In this document: in pieces, positions 9,701 to 13,514 of the stretch
Layout of the letters: each line of letters opens with the position of its first letter
Position numbering within the stretch: the first letter of the stretch is position 1
From: Cephalothrix spiralis
Taxonomy: Eukaryota; Nemertea; Palaeonemertea; Archinemertea; Cephalotrichidae
Assembly (NCBI GenBank): GCA_032353305.1
Contig: JAUCNG010128875.1
Span: 1-13,514, forward strand
Length of the DNA: 13,514 nucleotides
Reading direction: 5' to 3'
Translations under genes and position numbers: made by a program
The notes under the pieces: generated by a model
The model's database searches: none
What the model was told of the DNA's origin: nothing
What the model saw: the letters and a program-made list of their open reading frames with translations, nothing else

Positions 9701-12700
9701 CCTTCTAGATTTTATTTTAAAAAAATTGTATTGTTTCTTTCATTAAAAAAATGATTGTATTATAATATTATTATTGTATGTTTCTATCGTGAAGTGAACA
9801 TATTTCTAAACATATATAATACACAAATGGACGGAAATGTTGGCGAAAATTACCAATTTTGCCCTCGGCAATTTTTCCGTCCATTTGTGTACAGAAATAG
9901 TTATTATCAACCAATGATGACTCGATTTAAATCGAAATCGAATTACATCAAGGTCCGTGCAATCTATCGAAGGGTTATAATATGGTAATCAAGACTTCTA
10001 TTTTTAAAAATTATATGACTTGTATTTCAGAATCCTCTTGTACCCGATATACACCGAGATAACGTTGTTGCTCATGTCGTCATGGTCCATAAATCGGTCG
10101 GCGATTACAGCAAAACTTTCCAGCAAAAATTGAGACGTAATAATTATGTGACACCGAAGCATTACCTCGACTTTATCAGTACCTACTTGAGATTATTGGA
10201 AGAAAAAGACAAGGCAATTTTAGCACAGGTAAGTTAAAAAATGATAAAGGACCTACCCCGTTAAGATCTGATTTAATAAGAGACTAAATCACTCCTAAAC
10301 CGGGTAGGTCTTTTCAATTATAGATGCTTCTTCGTTACTTCTAATTAGATAAAAAGACAAGATTAAAATTGCTGAAACAAGATACCTCGATAAGGTGGAT
10401 AATCGCTCACTAGTTACAATATATAGCAATAGCTGTCCAACCCGTTATTTCAAAATTTCACAAATGATTTCGGAAAGTGGGGATTCGACAAATACGTATA
10501 ACATTTTTGACGCTGTAGCTGCGATTTTTGCCATTTTAAAGTGGAGAAATATCCCTGTAAGGATGGGGCAAATATCTATTCCTCCTGCTAATTAACAGAT
10601 TCCAAGACCTTTTAAGAAATATATAGTTCGGTGAGGGGTCAACTACGAGCCATATACAAAACCGTTGGGGAGGACTGAGGAGGGATTGAGGCTTATAAAT
10701 TGCCCTTGCCAATTGTTCCATCCATAGGCAATACTTCATGCGTCCAGAGCCATGAAAAGGGTTACACAACGAGTTTTATGGCTCGATACCCATGAAGTAT
10801 TGCCTGTGTTGCACTATCGAAGAAAGAGTGCAAAACAATTGTATATTGACTTTTTTTGTATACGACGACTGAACGTTCAATTGATTTGATCAAATACACT
10901 TATACAGTTAATATTTATATACTGTTCTTATACTGTCCTTTATCTTTTTAACAGTGTGAACGCTTGGAAGGTGGTCTGCAAAAGATTGCTGAAGCTCGAG
11001 TTCAGCTAGACGATTTGAACAACAAATTAGACGTCCAAAACAAGGCTGTTAAAGAGAAAACTGCTGCTTGTGAAATCCTGCTGAAAGAAATCACTACTAA
11101 TACCGCTAGAGCTACTGAGAAGAAGGGATTAGCTATCGAAAAAGGAAAAGAAATTGAAGTGCAGAGCAAAGTTATCGGTGTAGAAAAGGTAAGAATTCGA
11201 CCACAATAAAATCAGTCACAATTCTTTATTAAATTATGAACATCGATGCCCAATTATGAGCCTCTTACAGGGTCACACTCGTTTTTTCTCTCCAATCAAA
11301 CAATAGAAATATCTAAGAAGTCTATTTTTATGATGATCAATTTTAAAGTGGTATATTTTTGTACAATTCTCTAAGCAATTATTGTTTAGAATTGCAAAAC
11401 AGTCATATATTTCTTATTTTTTTATTGAAATATTATTGAAAATAGCCAGATGATGTCATAGTGTGACGATGATGTCATATTGTGACTTAATTATGAATTG
11501 ACCATATCGCTGCTAGTGATCACTAGAGAGAACATGGTCTTCTAGAGCTTTCAAATTAAATAAATTTGATACATCTGTTTTTAAACAAGAACTGAGCTAC
11601 ATAAATTTTCACCAAAGGGCCAAAAAGTTAAATTTCCCCCAGTAGGCCGTAAATCCTATTATAAATGAACGTTCTTTCTCGGGGGAAAAAATTGTGACAT
11701 TTTATAACCTTTCAATTTTCTTATTCAATTTTATACTATTCACGAAAAATTTATTTAAAAAAAATTGAAACGCACTGAAAATATTCTCAAGATAAGTTTT
11801 GAAAATTAAAATAGCATTTTCTCGATTTATTATGGGATCAATTATGGGGGAAATCAAACCAGAGGTTTTTCGGGAGAATCATAGTTATGAAGCTATCTGC
11901 ACTCAAATCTGTTTTATTCAGGAGAGAAGACCATGTTCTCAAACTTCTCATATGCGGATTTCTTGCAATTATTCAAATATTCATTATTAAGTCACAATAT
12001 GAAGTCAGCTGTTTTCCATAATTTTGGGACACATACATGTATATACTTAAAAGTTATTGGTAGAGTTTTCAAATATGTATATAATTTTCTTTTGTAGAAA
12101 GACGCAGAAGATTCCCTTGCTGAAGCCTTGCCCGCATTGGAAGCAGCTCGAATAGCTTTAGAAGATTTGAACAAGTCTGATGTAACTGAAATCAGGTTTG
12201 TTAATTCATATTTTCTCCATCTTCTCATAATAATTTTCATTTTACTACATCATGCTGAAACTCGGCCTCTGATTGGTCAGAATCCAGTCATGTGACCGCG
12301 ATTATCTGTGGATAATCTAGTAGCCTGTTAAATCTCTTCGATAATTGTATGCTTTGCTTTTGTAATTAATTTAGTCGCATTATGAACATCTTAACTTTCA
12401 TTTTGGCCAATTAAATGTTATTCTGAAATTATTTGCAGAATAACCAGATAAACCTCTCGTCTTCGCCTCGAAGTTTATCAATTAATCGGCGAATACCGCG
12501 GCCAAAATTAAAGTTAAGATATAGTATAATTGCTTTTATAAATTTATAAACTTTATTTCGAAGATGCGATCGGATAAAACTGTTAAGTGCTTATCGGGTA
12601 CCACTTCTTTGTTTATTTTTGATGATAATCAGTGATCGTTAATTTAGATTATATTATCATTTTGGGCTTTGTTTGAATATTTTAAATGAATTAATCAAAC

Positions 12701-13514
12701 AAATAAATACAATTTGTCTTTTAAATTTTATTTTCACCGATCACAAATTTACATAAAAAAGGGCATTTAATTTTCTTAATAAGAATATAAGTAGCTGAAT
12801 ATTGAGAAATCTATATTTTTAATAGCAGTCAAATTAATTAGCTTGGATTTCATCATCTTACCTGCTTACTTCACTATTATTGGTTCTCAGTTGTCCTCAA
12901 ATCTCCTAAAATGTCCTAGAATTTTGATTAATTCCTAAAATTTCATGAAAGTGTCCTAAAATGTTCTCTCCTTTAATTTGATGAATCAATTAAATTTCAT
13001 GAAAGTGTCATAAATGTCCTAAAACTTTCCTAAAAAAATCCTATATTTTCGGTCAGCAACCAAAATTAATGAGCTTAAAAACGCATTTATATCCCTTAAA
13101 TTTCAAAATGATAATCTAAAGGTTTCTTGACGATTAGGATTAGCTAACAATTCTACGTCAATGAAATACTAGTGCAGGAGAAAAGGCATATATTGTGGTA
13201 TATAATAGGTTTTGGTTCCTCTGTGATATTTCCTTATACCTTATATTCATTGAAAAAGATGTGATGTCCTAAAAATATTAAATTTGTCTTAAAATTCATT
13301 ATGCCCCCCGCTGAGATCCATGACTATGGCTTAAATAAAACTCTATATCACGATTTAATCAACTGATTATTTAGTTAATTATAGCTTATAATCATTTCTT
13401 ACACTTCATAAAGAAAGGCTTACTAACATCTTGCTCCAAGGAACAAAATCATATTTAATCAAATATTTCTACAGATCATTTGCCAAACCTCCTAAGATGG
13501 TACAAGTTGTTTGT
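567..13514 (+). CDS. DNAH10: Axonemal dynein heavy chain, DNAH10-like (partial, 10 exons, spliced)
   Basis: Join of 567-771, 4442-4716, 5221-5699, 6655-7027, 7692-8013, 8605-8933, 10031-10228, 10955-11188, 12098-12195 and 13475-13514: 2553 nt, 851 codons, no internal stop, consistent phases (introns 1-9: 1,0,2,0,1,0,0,0,2). Dynein heavy chains are ATP-driven minus-end microtubule motors. DNAH10 orthologues serve in the I1/f two-headed inner arm of motile cilia and flagella. Order seen: AAA2/AAA3 link, AAA3 P-loop GETGTSKS (residues 138-145), AAA3 Walker B LLVFIDD (200-206), AAA4 P-loop GVGGSGKQ (486-493), AAA4 Walker B-like VVFLFTD (539-545), stalk CC1 (about 710-851). Heavy chains are about 4,500 residues, so this is roughly a fifth. 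The DNAH10 call rests on the AAA3 loop GETGTSK, which I recall as DNAH10-like where most axonemal paralogues have GPTGTGK, and on overall wording. Another inner-arm paralogue is less likely but not excluded. Both gene ends lie outside the window. Confidence 0.88.
740..1154 (+). repeat. Tandem duplication, about 208 bp x 2, copying the exon 1 end and splice donor
   Basis: Copy 1 is 740-947 and copy 2 is 948-1154, offset 208 and then 207 after a one-base deletion in a T/A run. I count about four substitutions and one indel, so roughly 98% identity. Each unit contains the last 32 nt of exon 1 (coding VVVDNQLAGPG), the donor, and intron sequence ending AAAATCCGG. The copy 2 donor at 980 reads GTAAGA, closer to consensus than GTAAAA at 772. 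Copy 2 has no acceptor in front of it, so it is a pseudo-exon end. Confidence 0.95.
1151..1538. mobile_element. MITE-like element with perfect 21-bp terminal inverted repeats
   Basis: The left end 1151-1171 begins CCGGGAAATGTCAAAATAGC. The right end 1518-1538 is its exact reverse complement over 21 bp. The 388-bp element is too short for a transposase, and the open stretches inside look fortuitous, so it would be non-autonomous. The outer CCGG on both sides is palindromic, so it could be element sequence or a 4-bp target-site duplication. No longer flanking duplication is visible. The left terminus coincides with the end of duplication copy 2. Confidence 0.85.
1849..2160. mobile_element. MITE-like element with imperfect ~30-bp inverted ends
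   Basis: The left end runs from CTTGAA at 1849 to 1883 and contains GATTCCGCCCCCCTAAG (1867-1883). The right end 2130-2160 contains the complement CTTAGGGGGCGGAATC and closes with TTCAAG. The two match across the C-rich core with one length difference and are gapped outside it. The interior has a GC-rich patch near 1991-2026 with CCCCAAAATTGGGG, then AT-rich sequence. No protein is encoded. Confidence 0.6.
2356..2583 (+). other. Lys/Arg-rich open stretch, possible relic exon or chance ORF
   Basis: The frame is open from 2356 to 2583 (76 codons), starting QDTDDEENTIGLSMRQKAF. It is acidic at first, then strongly basic (KKKRRSMIKRVKKRLK), and ends in a duplicated NENVDNT motif created by a 24-bp DNA repeat. 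I do not recognise a family. It could be a relic of an inserted gene or retrocopy, or chance. There is no dynein similarity, and there is a stop just upstream at 2353. Confidence 0.15.
2523..2569 (+). repeat. Two-copy 24-bp tandem repeat
   Basis: GAATGAGAATGTTGACAACA begins at 2523 and again at 2547, a period of 24 bp with essentially identical copies. The period is a multiple of three, so the open frame is kept and the peptide NENVDNT is doubled. Confidence 0.85.
2642..3238. repeat. Large imperfect foldback (inverted repeat, arms ~270 bp)
   Basis: The left arm 2642-2914 and right arm 2949-3238 are diverged reverse complements around a loop of about 34 bp. Matched anchor pairs, outside to inside: CTTCAAG (2642-2648) with CTTGAAG (3232-3238); GGAATATGAATTG with its counterpart near 3202; ACTTTCAAAAAATA with TATTTTTGAAAGTT; ATGCATCCGGATCCGACAC with GTGTCTGATCGGGATGCG; AAAACCCGAATACATTCG with CGCATTCGGGTTTT; and GCTAAAAATGT with ACATTTTTG. 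Small gaps are common. It fits an old foldback element or inverted duplication. Short open frames across it look incidental. Confidence 0.7.
3773..3861. repeat. Hairpin, ~26-bp arms
   Basis: The left arm 3773-3798 (AAAAGAGCCACTGGTGC then TTTATCAAG) pairs with the right arm 3834-3861 (CTTGATAAAAGCACTGG then GGGACTCTTTT) with a few mismatches and a two-base length difference. A second small stem, GTGAT/ATCAC, sits in the loop. It could be a MITE remnant or a transcribed stem-loop. Confidence 0.65.
3981..4035 (+). repeat. Possible tRNA-derived (SINE-like) promoter segment
   Basis: TGGCATTGGTG at 3981-3991 resembles an RNA polymerase III A box (TRGYNNARNNG, one mismatch). GGTTCGAATTC at 4019-4029 resembles a B box (GGTTCGANNCC, one mismatch), 27 bp further on. 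CAGGG-TTCGAA-TTCTG can fold as a T-arm with two G-U pairs. A complete tRNA cloverleaf is not seen, so a decayed tRNA-derived SINE head is more likely than a tRNA gene. Chance is possible. Confidence 0.35.
4084..4264. repeat. Inverted/direct repeat cluster (three copies of a ~30-bp unit)
   Basis: Copy 1 at 4107-4139 includes ATAATGAAGAGACGGAGCGT. Copy 2 at 4162-4194 is its reverse complement with 3 mismatches in 33. Copy 3 at about 4235-4264 (ATAATGAATAGACTGAGCGT) is direct. Small palindromes precede the repeats: CTCGATTGAGCGAG just before copy 1, and CTACC..GGTAG around 4204-4221 before copy 3. A nested or partly duplicated MITE fits best. Confidence 0.75.
4442..4716 (+). CDS. DNAH10: Dynein heavy chain exon 2: AAA3 start with P-loop
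   Basis: Encodes residues 69-160. KWIPWKTLVPEYIHDPDRKF (88-107) and the segment LVPTVDTERTKWLL are typical of the entry to AAA3. The Walker A motif GETGTSKS lies at 138-145 (from nucleotide 4648), keeping the GK[ST]-type lysine and serine that bind ATP phosphates. In this family AAA3 is a regulatory nucleotide site that gates microtubule release. Phase 1 in and phase 0 out; strong donor GTGAGT at 4717. Confidence 0.93.
4717..5220 (+). other. Intron 2 (504 bp, phase 0)
   Basis: Donor GTGAGT, acceptor TTCATTTTAG. AT-rich apart from about 4810-4880, where GCCGAATGAGCGCCGAATGC resembles the GCCGAA-rich core of the right arm of the intron 1 foldback (around 2990-3015). It may be a fragment of the same repeat. 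Nothing else was recognised. Confidence 0.75.
5221..5699 (+). CDS. DNAH10: Dynein heavy chain exon 3: AAA3 core with Walker B
   Basis: Encodes residues 161-319 and two bases of codon 320. Visible motifs are NFSSRTTSLDVQRNLE (166-181), the highly conserved YGPPPGKKLLVFIDDMNMP (192-210) containing Walker B, and QPIALLKLLLERGG (219-232). The segment AAMGKAGGGRNEVDPRF (252-268) precedes the LFSVFN stretch. Walker B ends DD, with aspartate in place of the usual catalytic glutamate. This is common at axonemal AAA3 and predicts nucleotide binding with slow hydrolysis. Acceptor CATTTTAG; donor CAG|GTAAGT at 5700. Confidence 0.94.
5700..6654 (+). other. Intron 3 (955 bp, phase 2)
   Basis: Consensus donor GTAAGT, acceptor ACTATTTCAG. 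The first part contains an inverted-repeat element (5737-5952) related to one in intron 8. The segment 6230-6600 has scattered short motifs (GACCGAAT, and its complement as TTCGGTCT) in both orientations, suggesting a decayed palindromic repeat. No exon was recognised. Confidence 0.8.
5737..5952. mobile_element. MITE-like element, copy A of a family shared with intron 8
   Basis: The left end 5738-5753 (ATGACGTCATACTGAG) is the reverse complement of the right end at 5937-5952 with one mismatch. Beyond that the ends align with gaps. Both ends hold the octamer TGACGTCA (5739-5746 and 5944-5951). The inner segment 5876-5915 matches 11506-11545 in intron 8 in reverse orientation at 33 of 40 bases. 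It is about 216 bp with no coding capacity. Target-site duplication is not clear. Confidence 0.75.
6655..7027 (+). CDS. DNAH10: Dynein heavy chain exon 4: AAA3 C-terminal part and AAA3/AAA4 link
   Basis: Encodes residues 320-444. The AAA+ C-terminal signature LPPTPSKFHYIFNLRDLSR is near its start, followed by FLRVWRNECNRVISDRLI and LYEDIQDYEAAKALFTE, both typical of axonemal heavy chains. The arginine in NLRDLSR is the conserved position in this small-subdomain motif. Acceptor TATTTCAG; donor GAG|GTTTGT at 7028 is non-optimal but keeps phase 0. Use of the adjacent frame downstream would end quickly. Confidence 0.92.
7028..7691 (+). other. Intron 4 (664 bp, phase 0)
   Basis: Donor GTTTGT, acceptor ATATTTTCAG. 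Its first half is a degenerate repeat field (7108-7353). The second half (7354-7691) is unremarkable AT-rich sequence with no exon. Confidence 0.8.
7108..7353. repeat. Degenerate three-copy repeat with terminal palindrome
   Basis: Three related copies are seen. One lies around 7117-7141 (CGTCATCATTACCATAGAAA), one around 7232-7253 (CGTGTCATCATCACCATAG) and one around 7310-7335 (CGCGTGATTATTACCATAG). Spacing is about 115 and 80 bp, with CTCTCC/TCTCCCACCC-like motifs between copies. The last copy forms a hairpin: ACGCGTGATTATTAC (7309-7323) with GTAATGATGACGCGT (7339-7353), two mismatches in 15. Confidence 0.6.
7692..8013 (+). CDS. DNAH10: Dynein heavy chain exon 5: AAA4 P-loop and degenerate Walker B
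   Basis: Encodes residues 445-551 and one base of codon 552. MNLVLFDDALEHLTRIERVI (456-475) precedes the Walker A motif GVGGSGKQSLTRLAA (486-500, from nucleotide 7815), the standard dynein AAA4 P-loop. VFEITLSRGYGESNFRDDLK and then VVFLFTDQHVAED follow. The Walker B position ends FTDQH rather than DE, the usual state at axonemal AAA4, which binds but is not expected to hydrolyse ATP efficiently. Acceptor TTTTCAG; donor ATG|GTATGT at 8014. Confidence 0.95.
8014..8604 (+). other. Intron 5 (591 bp, phase 1), CGGTA-rich
   Basis: Donor GTATGT, acceptor TTATTTCCAG. It is less AT-rich than its neighbours. From about 8060 to 8430 the + strand repeats G-rich motifs (CGGTA, CGGGTA, CGGGA), which become regular at 8353-8407. 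No exon was recognised. The last 120 bp are ordinary AT-rich sequence. Confidence 0.8.
8353..8407 (+). repeat. 11-bp microsatellite-like array, five diverged units
   Basis: Units start at 8353, 8364, 8375, 8386 and 8397, each exactly 11 bp apart: CGGTAGGACAT, CGGTAAGACAA, CGGTAGAACTA, CGGTATCTCAA, CGGGAACGCGG. The first five bases are conserved and the rest drift. Irregular CGGTA/CGGGTA motifs continue on both sides (for example 8405 and 8417). Confidence 0.75.
8605..8933 (+). CDS. DNAH10: Dynein heavy chain exon 6: AAA4 core
   Basis: Encodes residues 552-661, opening GFLELINNILTSGMVPALY, which continues the AAA4 Walker B region across the junction. It includes REAIWQYFVTKCSNNLHVVL and LAMSPVGDMLRTRCRNFPGM (the sensor 1 region and following helix, with the conserved MSPVGD and RCRNFPG). 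NNTSIDWFFPWPEQALYAVA, the near-invariant IDWF.PWP motif, follows. Acceptor TTTCCAG; consensus donor GAC|GTAAGT at 8934; phase 0 out. Confidence 0.95.
9453..9555. repeat. Strong hairpin / miniature inverted-repeat element
   Basis: The left arm from 9453 (CAGGTTCTCATAATACAACA, then TCGATTGAGC to 9482) pairs with the right arm 9530-9555 (ending ATTATGAGAACCTG), with one mismatch and one 4-nt gap. The loop is about 47 nt and contains the small stem GCTC..GAGC. The 103-bp total could be a tiny MITE or a transcribed stem-loop. Confidence 0.8.
9820..9891. repeat. 72-bp near-continuous hairpin
   Basis: An 18-bp perfect outer stem, TACACAAATGGACGGAAA (9820-9837) with 9874-9891, continues inward imperfectly (GGCGAAAATT with AATTTTGCC), leaving a very small loop. 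It has pre-miRNA-like dimensions but is also typical of a solo foldback MITE. Confidence 0.8.
10031..10228 (+). CDS. DNAH10: Dynein heavy chain exon 7: AAA4 end and start of stalk
   Basis: Encodes residues 662-727, exactly 66 codons, phase 0 at both ends. KLRRNNYVTPKHYLDFISTY (694-713) is the very conserved RRxxYVTPxxYLDF motif at the AAA4-to-stalk boundary. LRLLEEKDKAILAQ then starts the coiled coil. Acceptor TATTTCAG at 10023-10030; donor CAG|GTAAGT at 10229. Confidence 0.95.
10246..10314. repeat. 69-bp hairpin at the start of intron 7
   Basis: AAAGGACCTACCCCGTT (10246-10262) pairs with AACCGGGTAGGTCTTTT (10298-10314) with two mismatches. GATTTA..TAAATC forms a second stem inside. It starts only 17 nt after the donor site at 10229. 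Confidence 0.75.
10726..10805. repeat. 80-bp hairpin with 28-bp arms
   Basis: The left arm 10726-10753 (AGGCAATACTTCATG and then AGAGCCAT) pairs with the right arm 10778-10805 with four mismatches, all clustered in the middle. The loop is 24 nt. MITE-like; no target-site duplication is obvious. Confidence 0.8.
10955..11188 (+). CDS. DNAH10: Dynein heavy chain exon 8: stalk coiled coil CC1
   Basis: Encodes residues 728-805, 78 codons, phase 0 both sides. A charged, alpha-helical heptad-like sequence begins CERLEGGLQKIAEARVQLDD and contains LNNKLDVQNKAVKEKTAACE, typical of the outgoing stalk helix CC1 that carries the microtubule-binding domain. The cysteine in KTAACE sits in a conserved stretch of this helix. 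Acceptor TTTAACAG; donor AAG|GTAAGA at 11189. Confidence 0.95.
11189..12097 (+). other. Intron 8 (909 bp, phase 0)
   Basis: Donor GTAAGA, acceptor TCTTTTGTAG. More than half is an inverted-repeat element (11449-12009) related to the one in intron 3. The first 250 bp contain AATTATGAACATC and CCCAATTATGAG, perhaps further fragments of that family. No exon was recognised. Confidence 0.8.
11449..12009. mobile_element. MITE-like element, copy B of the family shared with intron 3
   Basis: The left end 11468-11498 contains GATGTCATATTGTGACTTAA, and the right end 11979-12009 is its reverse complement with 4 mismatches in 31. An internal perfect 16-bp pair, GAGAACATGGTCTTCT (11528-11543) with AGAAGACCATGTTCTC (11925-11940), confirms the inverted structure. 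The outermost left 19 bp are duplicated in tandem (11449-11467 and 11468-11486, one mismatch). The centre holds a small stem TTTCCCCC (11633) with GGGGGAAA (11681). No transposase is encoded. Confidence 0.8.
12098..12195 (+). CDS. DNAH10: Dynein heavy chain exon 9: distal stalk CC1
   Basis: Encodes residues 806-837 and two bases of codon 838: KDAEDSLAEALPALEAARIA followed by LEDLNKSDVTEI. The pattern ALPALEAA..AL..L is the conserved distal CC1 of axonemal heavy chains. Acceptor TTTTGTAG; donor CAG|GTTTGT at 12196, the same non-optimal hexamer as exon 4. Phase 2 out. Confidence 0.94.
12388..12520. mobile_element. 133-bp nested palindromic MITE-like element
   Basis: The outer arms ATCTTAACTTTCATTTTGGC (12388 on, 21 bp) and 12500-12520 are reverse complements with one mismatch. 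Inside are two further stems: GTTATTCTG/CAGAATAAC (12417-12425 with 12436-12444) and GATAAAC/GTTTATC (12447-12453 with 12473-12479). Together they would make a cloverleaf-like fold. No coding capacity. Confidence 0.8.
12896..13036 (+). repeat. Degenerate TCCTAAAATG repeat zone
   Basis: The word CCTAAAA or CCTAGAA recurs many times, and a longer unit AAATTTCATGAAAGTGTC appears at about 12938 and again at about 12992, followed in both cases by C/A then TAAA. Weaker CCTAAAA or CTTAAAA words occur near 13268 and 13290. It looks like decayed short-period tandem duplication. Confidence 0.6.
13475..13514 (+). CDS. DNAH10: Dynein heavy chain exon 10 (5' part): end of CC1, cut by window edge
   Basis: Encodes residues 838-851, RSFAKPPKMVQVVC. 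Its first base completes the arginine codon begun by AG in exon 9. The proline-containing RSFAKPP motif marks the transition from the stalk helix to the microtubule-binding domain in this family. Acceptor TTCTACAG at 13467-13474. The exon continues beyond the window. Confidence 0.92.

Larger units (their letters stand above)
8934..10030 (+). other. Intron 6 (1097 bp, phase 0)
   Basis: Donor GTAAGT, acceptor TGTATTTCAG. AT-rich, with two strong hairpins (9453-9555 and 9820-9891). I see nothing else in 8950-9450 or 9560-9815 beyond AT-rich low-complexity runs. Confidence 0.8.
10229..10954 (+). other. Intron 7 (726 bp, phase 0)
   Basis: Donor GTAAGT, acceptor TTTTTAACAG. It contains two hairpins (10246-10314 and 10726-10805). 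The stretch 10320-10720 is non-coding as far as I can see. Open frames there match no dynein exon, and the flanking exons already join in frame. Confidence 0.8.
12196..13474 (+). other. Intron 9 (1279 bp, phase 2)
   Basis: Donor GTTTGT, acceptor TATTTCTACAG. It holds a nested palindromic element (12388-12520) and a CCTAAAA-rich microrepeat zone (12890-13040). The stretches 12521-12880 and 13050-13470 are AT-rich with nothing recognised. Confidence 0.8.

Noticed and set aside
9755-9988. Open frame across the intron 6 hairpin
   Set aside because: Much of its length is the 9820-9891 palindrome; no homology was recognised.
10395-10595. Possible extra exon in intron 7
   Set aside because: Exons 7 and 8 join directly in phase 0 with continuous dynein sequence; the open stretch has no dynein motif and no good flanking splice pair.
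1-13514. CRISPR array, operon, prokaryotic promoters or a bacterial defence system
   Set aside because: The window is a spliced animal gene; repeats are palindromic or irregular with no equal spacers, and no prokaryotic gene is present.

Overview
This window is animal nuclear genomic DNA carrying an internal part of one intron-rich gene on the + strand: an axonemal dynein heavy chain that best fits DNAH10, the heavy chain of the two-headed inner-arm dynein I1/f. Ten exons can be placed exactly (567-771, 4442-4716, 5221-5699, 6655-7027, 7692-8013, 8605-8933, 10031-10228, 10955-11188, 12098-12195, 13475-13514). Every junction is GT..AG, all phases agree, and the joined frame is 2553 nt, or 851 codons, with no stop. 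Neither end of the gene is in the window. Residue numbers below refer to this 851-residue fragment.

The protein runs from the end of AAA2 and the AAA2/AAA3 link (exons 1-2), through AAA3 (exons 2-4; Walker A GETGTSKS, Walker B LLVFIDD) and AAA4 (exons 5-7; Walker A GVGGSGKQ, degenerate Walker B ending FLFTD), into the first stalk helix CC1 (exons 7-10). It stops just short of the microtubule-binding domain. No second gene is supported on either strand.

The nine introns (504-3670 bp) make up about 80% of the window. They are AT-rich and crowded with small palindromic or MITE-like elements and short tandem repeats. Intron 1 holds a 208-bp tandem duplication that copies the end of exon 1 with its splice donor. 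It also holds a MITE with perfect 21-bp terminal inverted repeats that starts where the duplication stops, a second MITE-like element, a foldback of about 600 bp, a possible tRNA-derived SINE head and an inverted-repeat cluster. Introns 3 and 8 carry two diverged members of one inverted-repeat family. Introns 4, 5, 6, 7 and 9 carry further hairpins or microrepeats.

The organism is a motile-ciliated metazoan. Intron size and MITE density suggest an invertebrate, perhaps marine, but the sequence does not fix the phylum. The most notable non-coding observations are the exon-end duplication next to the perfect-TIR MITE, the shared element family whose ends carry TGACGTCA, and the large foldback. 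No novel protein system was found.
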